A stretch of DNA of 64,000 nucleotides, taken from assembly GCA_018667335.1 (NCBI GenBank), contig JABIVD010000061.1, positions 1 to 64,000 on the forward strand. The letters run 5' to 3'. Of the stretch, positions 55,700 through 63,644 are shown piece after piece. Numbering within the stretch: position 1 is the first letter of the stretch; each line of letters starts with the position of its first letter. The notes under the pieces were generated by a model. The model made no database searches and was not told the DNA's origin. It saw only the letters and a list, made by a program, of their open reading frames with translations. The DNA comes from Rhodospirillaceae bacterium. Its GTDB lineage: Bacteria > Pseudomonadota > Alphaproteobacteria > UBA6615. A program made the position numbers and the translations under genes.

Positions 55700-56387
55700 A
55701 CCGAGCCTCGGCGTCGTCATCCCCGCGCTGAATGCGGGGCCGGGCCTCGCGCACACACTCGAGGCCCTCGCCGAAGCCCGGGCAGTTTTCGATCTCGATA
55801 TCCTGGTCGTCGATGGCGGTTCCGACGACGACACGGTCGCTGTCGCCGAGACCGCCACCGAATCCTGCGGCGCGCGGGTGATCTCGTCCGCCAGGGGCCG
55901 CGGCACCCAGCTCGCGGCGGGCGCAGACGCCGTGCGGGGTGACTGGTTTTTGTTCCTCCATGCCGACACGGTTTTGCAGGCAGGTTGGGCGCGCGAGCTG
56001 GCGGCGTTCATGGCCACCGGGCGTAACCGCGCCGCCTATTTCAGTTTGCGGCTCGACGATGACGCGCCGGGTGCGCGGCGGATCGAGCGGCTGGTGGCGT
56101 GGCGCTGCCGGGTGCTGGGTCTTCCCTATGGCGACCAGGGGCTGGCGCTCGCGCGCGATCTGTATACGGCGTTCGGCGGCTATCCCGACCAGCCCCTGAT
56201 GGAGGATGTGTATCTTGCCCGGCGGTTCGGCCGCAGCCGGCTGGTCTGCCTCGAGACGTCAGCGGTGACCTCCGCGCGGCGGTATCGACAAGGGGGGTAC
56301 TGGCGACGTCCGTCGCGGAATTTGTTCTGCCTGATGCTGTATCTCCTCGGCGTCCCCGCGCGGATGATTGTCGGGATCTACCGATGA
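55689..56387 (+). CDS. TIGR04283-type glycosyltransferase (rSAM/selenodomain-associated transferase 2)
   Basis: 232 residues from GTG 55689. The GT2 fold shows SLGVVIPALNAGPGLAHTLE, ILVVDGGSDDDTVAVAE, GRGTQLAAGADAV and FLFLHADTVL with the metal-binding H-A-D. GLPYGDQGLALARDLYTAFG and PLMEDVYLARRF are family signatures. Homologues occur beside radical SAM genes of arsenosugar and related pathways. GTG 55689 overlaps the MFS stop, and the stop overlaps the next ATG. Confidence 0.88.
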   Translation: MPTEPSLGVVIPALNAGPGLAHTLEALAEARAVFDLDILVVDGGSDDDTVAVAETATESCGARVISSARGRGTQLAAGADAVRGDWFLFLHADTVLQAGWARELAAFMATGRNRAAYFSLRLDDDAPGARRIERLVAWRCRVLGLPYGDQGLALARDLYTAFGGYPDQPLMEDVYLARRFGRSRLVCLETSAVTSARRYRQGGYWRRPSRNLFCLMLYLLGVPARMIVGIYR

Positions 56388-57010
56388 ATCTGGAGCACCA
56401 TCTGGTCATCTTTGCCCGCACACCCCGGCGTGGCGCGGTCAAACGGCGGCTCGCCGCCGACATCGGTGCGGGCCCCGCGCTCGCCTTCTATCGCCGGACC
56501 CTCAATGACGTGACGCGGCGGCTGGGCAGCGATCCGCGTTGGCGGACCTGGCTGGCCGTGACCCCGGACGGGGACGCGCTGCACCCCGGCCTCTGGCCGC
56601 TCGTGCCCGGCGTGGGTCTGATCCCGCAGGGGCAGGGCGATCTGGGCGCGCGTATGGCCCGGCCCATGGTCGAGCTCCCGCCCGGGCCCGTGATGGTCAT
56701 CGGGACGGACATCCCCGATATCGCCCCGGGCCATATAGCCGACGGTTTCGCCGCGCTCGGCACCCATGACTTCGTGTTTGGCCCGGCGGCCGACGGCGGC
56801 TACTGGCTGGTCGGCGCGCGCCGCCGCCCGGTTGTGCCCGCCGGCCTGTTTCGCGATGTGCGCTGGAGCACGGCGCATGCCCTGGCGGATACGCTGGCGG
56901 GGCTGCCCCGGCGTGCGCGGGTGGCGATGCTGGACGAACTCGACGATGTCGACGACGGCGCGGCGTGGGCCGCCTGGCGTGAGAGTCGACGCAAACGCGT
57001 CACGCCATAG
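56384..57010 (+). CDS. TIGR04282/DUF2064 glycosyltransferase-like protein (rSAM/selenodomain-associated transferase 1)
   Basis: 208 residues of the nucleotidyltransferase-like GT-A fold. LVIFARTPRRGAVKRRLAAD is the start, VMVIGTDIPDIAPGHI the central Asp motif and FGPAADGGYWLVGARR the hallmark GPAxDGGYxLxG. It is nearly always paired with TIGR04283, as here, with a four-base ATGA overlap. The pair is thought to modify a small molecule; the product in this organism is not known. Confidence 0.9.
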   Translation: MNLEHHLVIFARTPRRGAVKRRLAADIGAGPALAFYRRTLNDVTRRLGSDPRWRTWLAVTPDGDALHPGLWPLVPGVGLIPQGQGDLGARMARPMVELPPGPVMVIGTDIPDIAPGHIADGFAALGTHDFVFGPAADGGYWLVGARRRPVVPAGLFRDVRWSTAHALADTLAGLPRRARVAMLDELDDVDDGAAWAAWRESRRKRVTP

Positions 57011-57102
57011 CTGGCAAACCTGTCAACAAACCGTGACGTGACAACGAACCTGTTCCTTCCGACATGGTGACCGCTACAATCGCGATCCCAGCGGGGAAAA
57101 AC

Positions 57103-58143
57103 ATGGAATCGATTTACTACGTCATCTCGTGGCTCTGCCACCGGCGATGCGCGCATTGTTACGACACGCGCTTCCGCCCCTATGTGCGCGACGAACGCGA
57201 CGCGGTGGTGGGCGAGGCGGTGACGAGTCACGCGAAGATCGTGGCCAACCTGCCCGACCGCATGACCTATCGCGAGACCGACGATGGCCCGGAAATGCCC
57301 GGCCGCATCATTCTGTCGGGCGGCGAGGTGCTGCTTGATGAGATCCGTGAGCCGGTGCTGTACCCGGTGATGGACATGCTGCGCGAGAAATATGCGGGTG
57401 TGGGAGGGGTGCGTGTGGTGGTGCAGACGACGGGCGACCTCGTCACCGCGGAAATCCTCGACGAGCTCCTGTCCCATGGCCTGTGGCAACTCTCGATCAC
57501 CGGCATGGATGATTTCCACGTCGGCCATGAGGGCGAGAAACGTGTGCCCCTGATGGCGCATCTGACCGGTCTGGTCGAGGCGGCGGGCCTGGCGCCGACC
57601 GGTCGCCGCCATGACGGCACCGATGCGCGCGGCACCGAGACACCGGTCTATTCGTTCATGGGTGCGAACCCCGAGGAATGGATCGGGCCGATCTGGCCGC
57701 GCGGGCGGGCCTGGGACAATGAACTGTCCACCGCGACCCTCGACGACAATTTCTGCAATCGTTGGTCGGGCGGGCTCAACTTCATGAATCACGGCAGGCT
57801 CGGCTCGGAGGTCTCGATCGAGCCCAACGGCAACGTCTATCCCTGCTGCCTCAAGACCAAGGCGCCGCTCGGCAACCTGACCGAGGAGCAGCTCACGGAT
57901 ATCCTCGACAGCCTGGCCGGGCATCCGGCCTTCGAGGCCCTCAACGATGGCGCGCCCGACCGTATGGGGGCGGCGTTCGGCTGGGACGAGGAGACGTTCC
58001 GCAAGCAGAGTGAGACGAAGACCCCATCGGGCGAGACCTATCGCAATCTCTGCATTGGCTGTGACCGGTTCCACGAACAGGTGCTCGGCCCGATCATCGA
58101 CGGACTTCGTCAGGAGCGCCTGCACGGGCGCACAGCGGCTTGA
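57103..58143 (+). CDS. Radical SAM / SPASM-like protein
   Basis: 346 residues from ATG 57103 (GCGGGGAAAAAC upstream); ATG 57064 is in frame but without a ribosome binding site. WLCHRRCAHCYDTRFRPY carries the CX3CX2C cluster motif and GRIILSGGEVLLDEI the GGE. ELSIT-like strands (LWQLSITGMDDFH) form the barrel. A C-terminal cysteine set (NVYPCCLKTKAPLGNL and NLCIGCDRFHEQ) looks like a SPASM/twitch extension holding an extra cluster. The substrate is unknown. The stop overlaps the start of the kinase-like gene (TTGA). Confidence 0.85.
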   Translation: MESIYYVISWLCHRRCAHCYDTRFRPYVRDERDAVVGEAVTSHAKIVANLPDRMTYRETDDGPEMPGRIILSGGEVLLDEIREPVLYPVMDMLREKYAGVGGVRVVVQTTGDLVTAEILDELLSHGLWQLSITGMDDFHVGHEGEKRVPLMAHLTGLVEAAGLAPTGRRHDGTDARGTETPVYSFMGANPEEWIGPIWPRGRAWDNELSTATLDDNFCNRWSGGLNFMNHGRLGSEVSIEPNGNVYPCCLKTKAPLGNLTEEQLTDILDSLAGHPAFEALNDGAPDRMGAAFGWDEETFRKQSETKTPSGETYRNLCIGCDRFHEQVLGPIIDGLRQERLHGRTAA

Positions 58144-59249
58144 GCGGGCAGGACCGGATAGCGGCTGTCTGTGTGGCGCTGGCCGCGCGGCTTGGCGTGC
58201 CGGTCGCGGATCTGCACCCGTTGCCCGACACGGGCCTCGCCCATGACCATGTCCGCATCGGCGACACGGGAACCCTGGCGCGGGTGCCCAAACAGAGCCA
58301 GCTCGGCCTCGCGGCGGCAGAAAACCTCGACTATCAGGCCGCGTGTTTCGCGCGTGCGTCGGCCAGCGGGCATGTGCCCCACCTGCACGAAAAATTATCG
58401 CCCGACGACGGGCTGCCGATGGGCGCATTGATCGTCGATCTGATCGACGGCAAACCCTTGGCGCTGCCGGGCGATCTGGCGGCGATGGCGGAGTGTCTGG
58501 CGGCGATCCATGCGTTGCCTTTGCCGGAGTCCAATCAGCGCGCGCCCCTGAAAGACCCGGTCGATCCGATGGCCGACACCTTCATGGAGATCATGACCCA
58601 GGCGGCCTATATCGCGGCAGCGGACCTGCATCCGGACGCGGAATCCCAGATCCGCGAGGAACTGCAGGCGGCGGGGGCGACGCTGGCACGCAAGGCCCGC
58701 CCACCCCGGACACTCATTGCGTTCGATGCCCATCCGGGAAACTACCTGATGACGTCAGACGGACCGGCGGAAGGCGGGGCGATCCTGGTGGATCTGGAGA
58801 AGGCGCGCTACGGCGCAGCCGCCTTCGATCTCGCCCACGCCACCCTCTACACCTCGACCACCTGGGATGTGGACAGTCACGCCGTCCTGGATCGTGCTCA
58901 GGTGGCGGACTTCCATCAGGTCTGGCTCGACACGGTGCCGGGTGATCTCGCCGCCGCGACCGAACCCTGGCTGCTGCCGCTGCGCCGGATGATGTGGCTC
59001 TGGTCCGTGACCTGGTGCGCCAAGTGGCAGGTCGAGTCCCGGCAGTCCGCCGAGACGGTGGCAGCGGGCAACACGTCCACTGAAAATTGGTCGGCGGAGC
59101 TCAGCGAAGATGCGCTCGTCGCCCATGTCGCCGGCCGGGTCGACGACTATCTGGATCCCGAAACCATCACCCGCGTTCGCGCCGACTGGCACGATGCGAC
59201 TCAATCACCCGGACCCGCCGCCTCGATCCAGTCGGCGCGGGCGGGCTGA
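58140..59249 (+). CDS. Aminoglycoside phosphotransferase (APH)-family kinase
   Basis: 369 residues from TTG 58140, overlapping the previous stop by four bases. Kinase-like motifs: PMGALIVDLIDGKPLALPGD (hinge region), LIAFDAHPGNYLMT with catalytic Asp and the Asn, and ILVDLEKARYGAAAFDLAHA with the metal-binding Asp. The Brenner motif lacks the usual first His-Gly. Such kinases often phosphorylate small alcohols, e.g. choline, ethanolamine or sugars. Its tight coupling to the radical SAM gene and the ABC components suggests a common substrate. Confidence 0.85.
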   Translation: MSGQDRIAAVCVALAARLGVPVADLHPLPDTGLAHDHVRIGDTGTLARVPKQSQLGLAAAENLDYQAACFARASASGHVPHLHEKLSPDDGLPMGALIVDLIDGKPLALPGDLAAMAECLAAIHALPLPESNQRAPLKDPVDPMADTFMEIMTQAAYIAAADLHPDAESQIREELQAAGATLARKARPPRTLIAFDAHPGNYLMTSDGPAEGGAILVDLEKARYGAAAFDLAHATLYTSTTWDVDSHAVLDRAQVADFHQVWLDTVPGDLAAATEPWLLPLRRMMWLWSVTWCAKWQVESRQSAETVAAGNTSTENWSAELSEDALVAHVAGRVDDYLDPETITRVRADWHDATQSPGPAASIQSARAG

Positions 59250-59271
59250 ACAACATGAAAGAGGTCTGCAG

Positions 59272-60468
59272 ATGCGTATCCTGACCGCGGCACTGGCCGC
59301 CGTTCTCACATTTACGCCGCTCGCCGCGGCGTCGGCCCAGAGCTGGGATGAGGTGGTCGACAAGGCGCGGGGCCAGCTTGTGTTCTGGAACGCCTGGGGG
59401 GGCGACGAGCGGATCAACGCCTACATCACCTGGGCCGGCGATCAGGTCCAGGCGCGCTATGGCGTGACGGTGCAGCATGTGAAACTTGCCGACACCTCGG
59501 AAGCGGTTGCCCGGGTGGTGGCGGAGAAGGCCGCAGGCCGCAGCGACGGTGGCTCGGTCGACCTCATCTGGATCAATGGCGAGAACTTCGCGGCGATGAA
59601 GCGAAATAATTTGCTGTTCGGACCCTGGACCGCCGATGCGCCGAACTACCGCTATGTGGACACCGTGAACAAGAAGACCACGACCGTGGACTTCACGGTG
59701 CCCGTCGATCATCTGGAGGCACCCTGGGGCATGGCCCAGTTCGTCTTCATGCACGACACGGCACATGTCAAAACCCCGCCGGAGTCGATTCTGGGACTTC
59801 TGGAGTGGGCGAAGAACAACCCCGGCCGGTTCACCTTTCCCCAGCCGCCGAACTTCCTGGGCACGACGTTCCTCAAGCAGGCGCTGATCGAGCTCGTCGT
59901 CACGCCGGCGGTGCTCCAGGCACCGGCTGCGGACATTCAGGAAAACACGGCACCGCTATGGGCCTATCTCGATGCGCTGCACCCGCTGATGTGGCGCCGC
60001 GGCGAGGTCTACCCGCAGAACGGCCCGGCCCTGCAGCGCCTCCTCGACGATGGCGAAGTGTCGATCGCGCTGTCCTTCCAGCCGGCCGAGGCGTCGGGCC
60101 TGATCGCCCAGGGTAAGCTGCCCGATACGGTGCGCACTTTCGTGCTCAACAACGGCACCATCGGCAACACCAACTTCGTTGCCATCCCGTTCAATGCGAA
60201 TGCCAAGGAGGGTGCGATGGTCATGGCCAACTTCCTGATGTCGCCCGAGGCCCAGGCCCATAAGCAGAATCCGGAAGTCTGGGGCAGCTTTACGGTGCTC
60301 GACGTCGAGCGGCTGCCCGAGGACGCCAAGGCGACATTCCAGAATCTCCAGCTTGGGGTCGCCACCCTGTCGCCGGGAGAGCTCGGTATCACCCAGCTGG
60401 AGCCGCACCCGTCCTGGGTGGCCGCGCTTGAGGCCGAGTGGGCCAAACGCTACGCCAGCGGAAAATAG
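59272..60468 (+). CDS. ABC transporter substrate-binding protein (YnjB-like)
   Basis: 398 residues. The signal peptide MRILTAALAAVLTFTPLAAA ends near ASAQ. The mature part has QLVFWNAWGGDERINAYITW, VDLIWINGENFAAMKRNNLL and FLGTTFLKQALIELV, matching the YnjB family. E. coli YnjB is of unknown substrate. GAGG lies about 8 bases before ATG 59272. The permease gene begins 5 bases after its stop. Confidence 0.85.
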   Translation: MRILTAALAAVLTFTPLAAASAQSWDEVVDKARGQLVFWNAWGGDERINAYITWAGDQVQARYGVTVQHVKLADTSEAVARVVAEKAAGRSDGGSVDLIWINGENFAAMKRNNLLFGPWTADAPNYRYVDTVNKKTTTVDFTVPVDHLEAPWGMAQFVFMHDTAHVKTPPESILGLLEWAKNNPGRFTFPQPPNFLGTTFLKQALIELVVTPAVLQAPAADIQENTAPLWAYLDALHPLMWRRGEVYPQNGPALQRLLDDGEVSIALSFQPAEASGLIAQGKLPDTVRTFVLNNGTIGNTNFVAIPFNANAKEGAMVMANFLMSPEAQAHKQNPEVWGSFTVLDVERLPEDAKATFQNLQLGVATLSPGELGITQLEPHPSWVAALEAEWAKRYASGK

Positions 60469-60473
60469 CCACG

Positions 60474-62171
60474 ATGGGGGCGTCCTCCCCGCTGCGTTGG
60501 CTGCCCGCGCTGACCCTGCTGTTGCTGCTGGGCCCGGTCGTGGCCGGCCTGTTCGGGACCGTGCTGCCGGCCTTCGGCTACCTGCCGGCTCTCGGCCGCG
60601 CGACTTTGAGTTTGGAGCCCTGGCGGGCGTTGTTCGCCGCGCCGGGCGTGGCGGAATCCATCCGCCTTTCCTTCGTGACCGGACTGGCGGTCACGATTGT
60701 GTCCTTTACCGTCGTCATCCTGTTCGTCGCCGGCTGGCACGGCACGCGCTCGTTTGCGCGGGTCCAGAAACTGCTGTCGCCGCTCCTGTCGGTGCCCCAT
60801 GTGACCGTCGCGTTCGGGCTGGCCTTCCTGCTCGCCCCGTCGGGCTGGATCTTCCGCCTGACCTCGCCCTGGCTGACCGGCTATGACAGGCCGCCGGACC
60901 TGATTATCGTCCAGGACCCGGACGGTCTGGCGTTGATTGCCGGCCTCGTGGTCAAGGAAATCCCGTTCCTGTTTCTGATGACCCTGGCCGCGATCGGGCA
61001 GGTGGATGCGGCCCGCGTGCGCACCATGGCTCGCACGATGGGCTACGGCGCAACTGCGGCCTGGCTGAAGGCTGTGTTCCCGCTTGTCTACCGGCAGATC
61101 CGCCTGCCGGTGTTCGCCGTCCTCGCCTTCGCAGCCTCGGTGGTCGATGTTTCCGTGGTGCTGGCACCGTCAACCCCGCCGCCGCTCGCGGTGCAGCTCG
61201 TGCGCTGGTTCAACGATCCCGACCTGGCGCTGCGGTTCGTGGCGTCCGCGGGCGCCATCGTGCAACTCGGCCTCGTGGTCGCGGCGATCCTCGTCTGGTG
61301 GGTTGGCGAGCGCGTGGTCGCGTGCCTCGGTCGTATCTGGATACGCGCCGGCAGCCGTGGGCGCCGGGATTTTCCGCTGCGTATCGTGGCGGCCGCGGCG
61401 CTGTCGGTGAGTTTCCTGGCAGCGTTCCTGGGGCTGGCGAGCATGGCGCTCTGGTCGATCGCGGGGCGCTGGCGGTTCCCCGATGCGCTGCCGTCGGAGG
61501 TCTCGCTCAACGCCTGGACCGCCAATGCCGACCGGCTGGCGACCGCGACCATGAACACCGCGACCATCGGGGTCGCCGCGGCGTTCGTTGGGTTGGCGCT
61601 GACTGTGGGATGCCTGGAGAACGAGGCCCGCTTCGGGAAGCGCGCCACCAACCGGGCGTTGCTGCTGCTCTATGTGCCGCTGCTGGTGCCCCAGATCGCG
61701 TTCCTGTTTGGCACGCAGATTCTGCTCGTGATGAGCGATCTCGACGGTGCCTGGATCGCGGTCGCCTGGGCCCATCTGGTCTTCGTCCTGCCCTATGTGT
61801 TCCTGTCCCTGGCTGACCCTTACCGGGCCTGGGACGAGCGCTATGCGCGTGCCGCCCTGTGCCTCGGCGCGTCGCCCATGCGGGTGTTTTGTCGGGTCAA
61901 GCTGCCGATGCTGCTGCGGCCGATCCTGGTCGCCACCGCCGTCGGGTTCACCGTCTCGATGGGCCAGTATCTGCCGACATTGTTTGCCGGTGCCGGGCGC
62001 CTCGATACGCTGACCACCGAGGCGGTATCGCTGGCGTCAGGCGCGGACCGGCGGGCCATCGGCGCCTACGCGCTGTTGCAGATGACCCTGCCATTCATCG
62101 CCTTCGGGCTCGCCGCCGCCGCGCCCGCCTGGCTGTTTCGCAACCGGCGCGGGCTCAGGGTTACGGCTTGA
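60474..62171 (+). CDS. ABC transporter permease, two fused membrane halves (YnjC-like)
   Basis: 565 residues with about 12 membrane helices, made of two BPD_transp_1 units. The ABC-interaction (EAA) loops are MGYGATAAWLKAVFPLVYRQ in the first half and LGASPMRVFCRVKLPMLLRP in the second. The YnjC-like double-domain form pairs with YnjB. The ATPase (YnjD) is not next to it: the following gene is a GST. ATG 60474 is preceded by GCGGAAAATAGCC. Confidence 0.88.
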   Translation: MGASSPLRWLPALTLLLLLGPVVAGLFGTVLPAFGYLPALGRATLSLEPWRALFAAPGVAESIRLSFVTGLAVTIVSFTVVILFVAGWHGTRSFARVQKLLSPLLSVPHVTVAFGLAFLLAPSGWIFRLTSPWLTGYDRPPDLIIVQDPDGLALIAGLVVKEIPFLFLMTLAAIGQVDAARVRTMARTMGYGATAAWLKAVFPLVYRQIRLPVFAVLAFAASVVDVSVVLAPSTPPPLAVQLVRWFNDPDLALRFVASAGAIVQLGLVVAAILVWWVGERVVACLGRIWIRAGSRGRRDFPLRIVAAAALSVSFLAAFLGLASMALWSIAGRWRFPDALPSEVSLNAWTANADRLATATMNTATIGVAAAFVGLALTVGCLENEARFGKRATNRALLLLYVPLLVPQIAFLFGTQILLVMSDLDGAWIAVAWAHLVFVLPYVFLSLADPYRAWDERYARAALCLGASPMRVFCRVKLPMLLRPILVATAVGFTVSMGQYLPTLFAGAGRLDTLTTEAVSLASGADRRAIGAYALLQMTLPFIAFGLAAAAPAWLFRNRRGLRVTA

Positions 62172-62236
62172 CAGGCCGACCACCGAACAGGCCCACTGCG
62201 GCCAACAAAACGAACACAGAACTCCTGGGAGACATC

Positions 62237-62890
62237 ATGAAATTATTCGGCTACTGGCGCTCGCTCGCCGCCTTCCGCGTGCGCATCGCGCTCAACCTCA
62301 AGGGCCAGGCCTTCGAGGTCGTCTCGACCGACCTGATCAAGGGTGAGCAGTTCGATCCCGAGTATCTCAAGATCAATCCCCAAGGCGTCGTACCGGCGCT
62401 GGTCACCGATGACGGGACCACGCTGACCCAGTCGATGGCGATCCTCGAATATCTCGATGAGGTCTATCCCGAGCCCGCACTGCTGCCGGCCGATGCCGCA
62501 GCCCGCGCCCGGGTGCGCGCGCTGTGCATGATCCTGGTCGCCGACATGCATCCGCTGGTGGTGCCGCGTATCCGCAAATACGTTACCCAGGATCTGGGCC
62601 ACAGCGAGGAAGAGCTCGGCGCGTGGATTGGCAACTGGACGACCAAGGGCCTCGAAGCGATCGAGAAGCATCTGGCCGAGGACGGCCATTCGGGCACCTA
62701 TTGCGAGGGCGACCAGGTGACCATGGCCGACCTGTGCCTGGTGCCCCAGATCGGCGCCGCAGTGCTGTTCAAGATCCCGCTCGACGCCTATCCGAACTGC
62801 CAGCGCATCTTCAAATCCTGCATGGAGCTACCAGCGTTCTTCGACGCGCGGCCCCAGGCCCAGCCGGACTTCCCCGAAGAGATGAAGTAG
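62237..62890 (+). CDS. Zeta-class glutathione S-transferase (maleylacetoacetate isomerase-like)
   Basis: 217 residues. LFGYWRSLAAFRVRIALNLK resembles the zeta-class SSCSxRVRIAL motif, but only one Ser remains. INPQGVVPALVTDDGTTLTQ and SMAILEYLDEVYPEPALLP bind glutathione. GTYCEGDQVTMADLCLVPQI is the C-terminal helix motif. The usual reaction is isomerisation of maleylacetoacetate, with glutathione as cofactor; no tyrosine-degradation genes are near, so substrate is not sure. GGGAG precedes ATG 62237. Confidence 0.88.
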   Translation: MKLFGYWRSLAAFRVRIALNLKGQAFEVVSTDLIKGEQFDPEYLKINPQGVVPALVTDDGTTLTQSMAILEYLDEVYPEPALLPADAAARARVRALCMILVADMHPLVVPRIRKYVTQDLGHSEEELGAWIGNWTTKGLEAIEKHLAEDGHSGTYCEGDQVTMADLCLVPQIGAAVLFKIPLDAYPNCQRIFKSCMELPAFFDARPQAQPDFPEEMK

Positions 62891-62898
62891 AGGAAGTC

Positions 62899-62920
62899 GG
62901 GCGGCTCAGCCGCCCTTCTT
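62899..62920 (+). terminator. Terminator hairpin over the DsbA-like gene's stop codon
   Basis: GGGCGGC at 62899-62905 pairs with GCCGCCC at 62909-62915 around TCA, and TTCTT follows. The loop TCA is the minus-strand TGA stop (62906-62908) of the converging DsbA-family gene, so GST transcription would end inside that gene's tail. Confidence 0.55.
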
Positions 62921-63529
62921 CTGCGCTCCCGCCGAATCCATCAGCTGTTCCAGCACTTCGTAGGGCTGGGCGCCGACGACGCCCTTGGCATCGGCCACAT
63001 AGGTCGGCACGCCGGTGACGCCATACTGGCGGGACTTCTCCCAGTCGGCATCGATCGCGTCCGAGAACGTACGCTTCTCGAGCACCTCGCGCGCGGCCGC
63101 GCCATCGAGCCCGACCCCCTCGGCGATCTCGACCAGGGTATCGGCATCACCGATGTTCCGGCCCTCGACGAAATAGGCCTCGTAGAGCTTCATATGGATG
63201 GCGTCGCCGCCTTCCTGGGTGTCGGCCCACTTGCCGAGTTCCTGGGCGAGCCGGCTGTTGTAGGTGTGGGTGCGCTTGCCATAGGGCAGGCCTTCCTCGG
63301 CCATCCGCGCCTTCATGCTCTCATACATGCCGTCGAGATCGACGTCGCGGCCGGCGAACAGGGCTTCGAGGGTCTGGCCGTCGAGCGGCGTGTCGGGGTG
63401 CAGCGGGAAGTGCACGGTCTGGATGTCGACGTCGTAGGCCTGGCGGAGTTTTTCAACACGCACGGTGCTGAGGTAACACCAGGGTCAAACGTAGTCGGCG
63501 AAAACCTCAAGGGTGACGGGATCGGACAT
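62906..63529 (-). CDS. DsbA/FrnE-family oxidoreductase, probable selenoprotein (UPWC active site)
   Basis: 207 residues if TGA at 63485-63487 is read as selenocysteine. From ATG 63529 (AAGGA upstream) the protein reads MSDPVTLEVFADYV, then TGA, then PWCYLSTVRVEKLRQAY. In homologues this position is the first Cys of CPWC. The cis-Pro segment GVTGVPTYVADAKG, LYEAYFVEGRNIGDADTLVE and the helical insert are intact, and the frame stays open to TGA 62906. A hairpin at 63453-63471 fits a bacterial SECIS. Without Sec decoding, translation would stop at residue 14; the downstream GTG at 63463 would give a protein lacking its active site. A nonsense mutation or base error cannot be excluded. Confidence 0.8.
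63453..63471 (-). promoter_or_regulatory. Candidate bacterial SECIS stem-loop
   Basis: In the mRNA, counting from the base after UGA, bases 14-20 (UCAGCAC) pair with bases 26-32 (GUGUUGA): seven pairs, one being G.U. The five-base loop is CGUGC, at bases 21-25. Known bSECIS elements have an apical loop about 16-37 bases after UGA with a G in the first two loop positions; both hold here. The element lies within the coding region, as is normal in bacteria. An outer CCUGG/CCAGG pairing (bases 2-6 with the CCAGG about 40 bases on) could close it further. Confidence 0.6.
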
Positions 63530-63644
63530 GGATATATTCCTTCGTTTGAGACAGTCGACATCATAGCAGAGAGGGCCCTGCACGCGATAACATTGCGGGG
63601 AGATGCCTCATACAAAGCCCCCTGAAGCCCCCTGGAGCCACACC

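Noticed and set aside
52469-56017. Minus-strand open frame of 1182 codons opposite the amidohydrolase and MFS genes
   Set aside because: It is antisense to clearly homologous genes, is rich in Arg/His/Asp/Gly as shadow frames of GC-rich genes are, and shows no domain.
63463-63463. Annotating the DsbA-like gene from GTG 63463, downstream of the TGA
   Set aside because: It removes the first beta strand and the active site, lacks a ribosome binding site, and ignores the good start at 63529.
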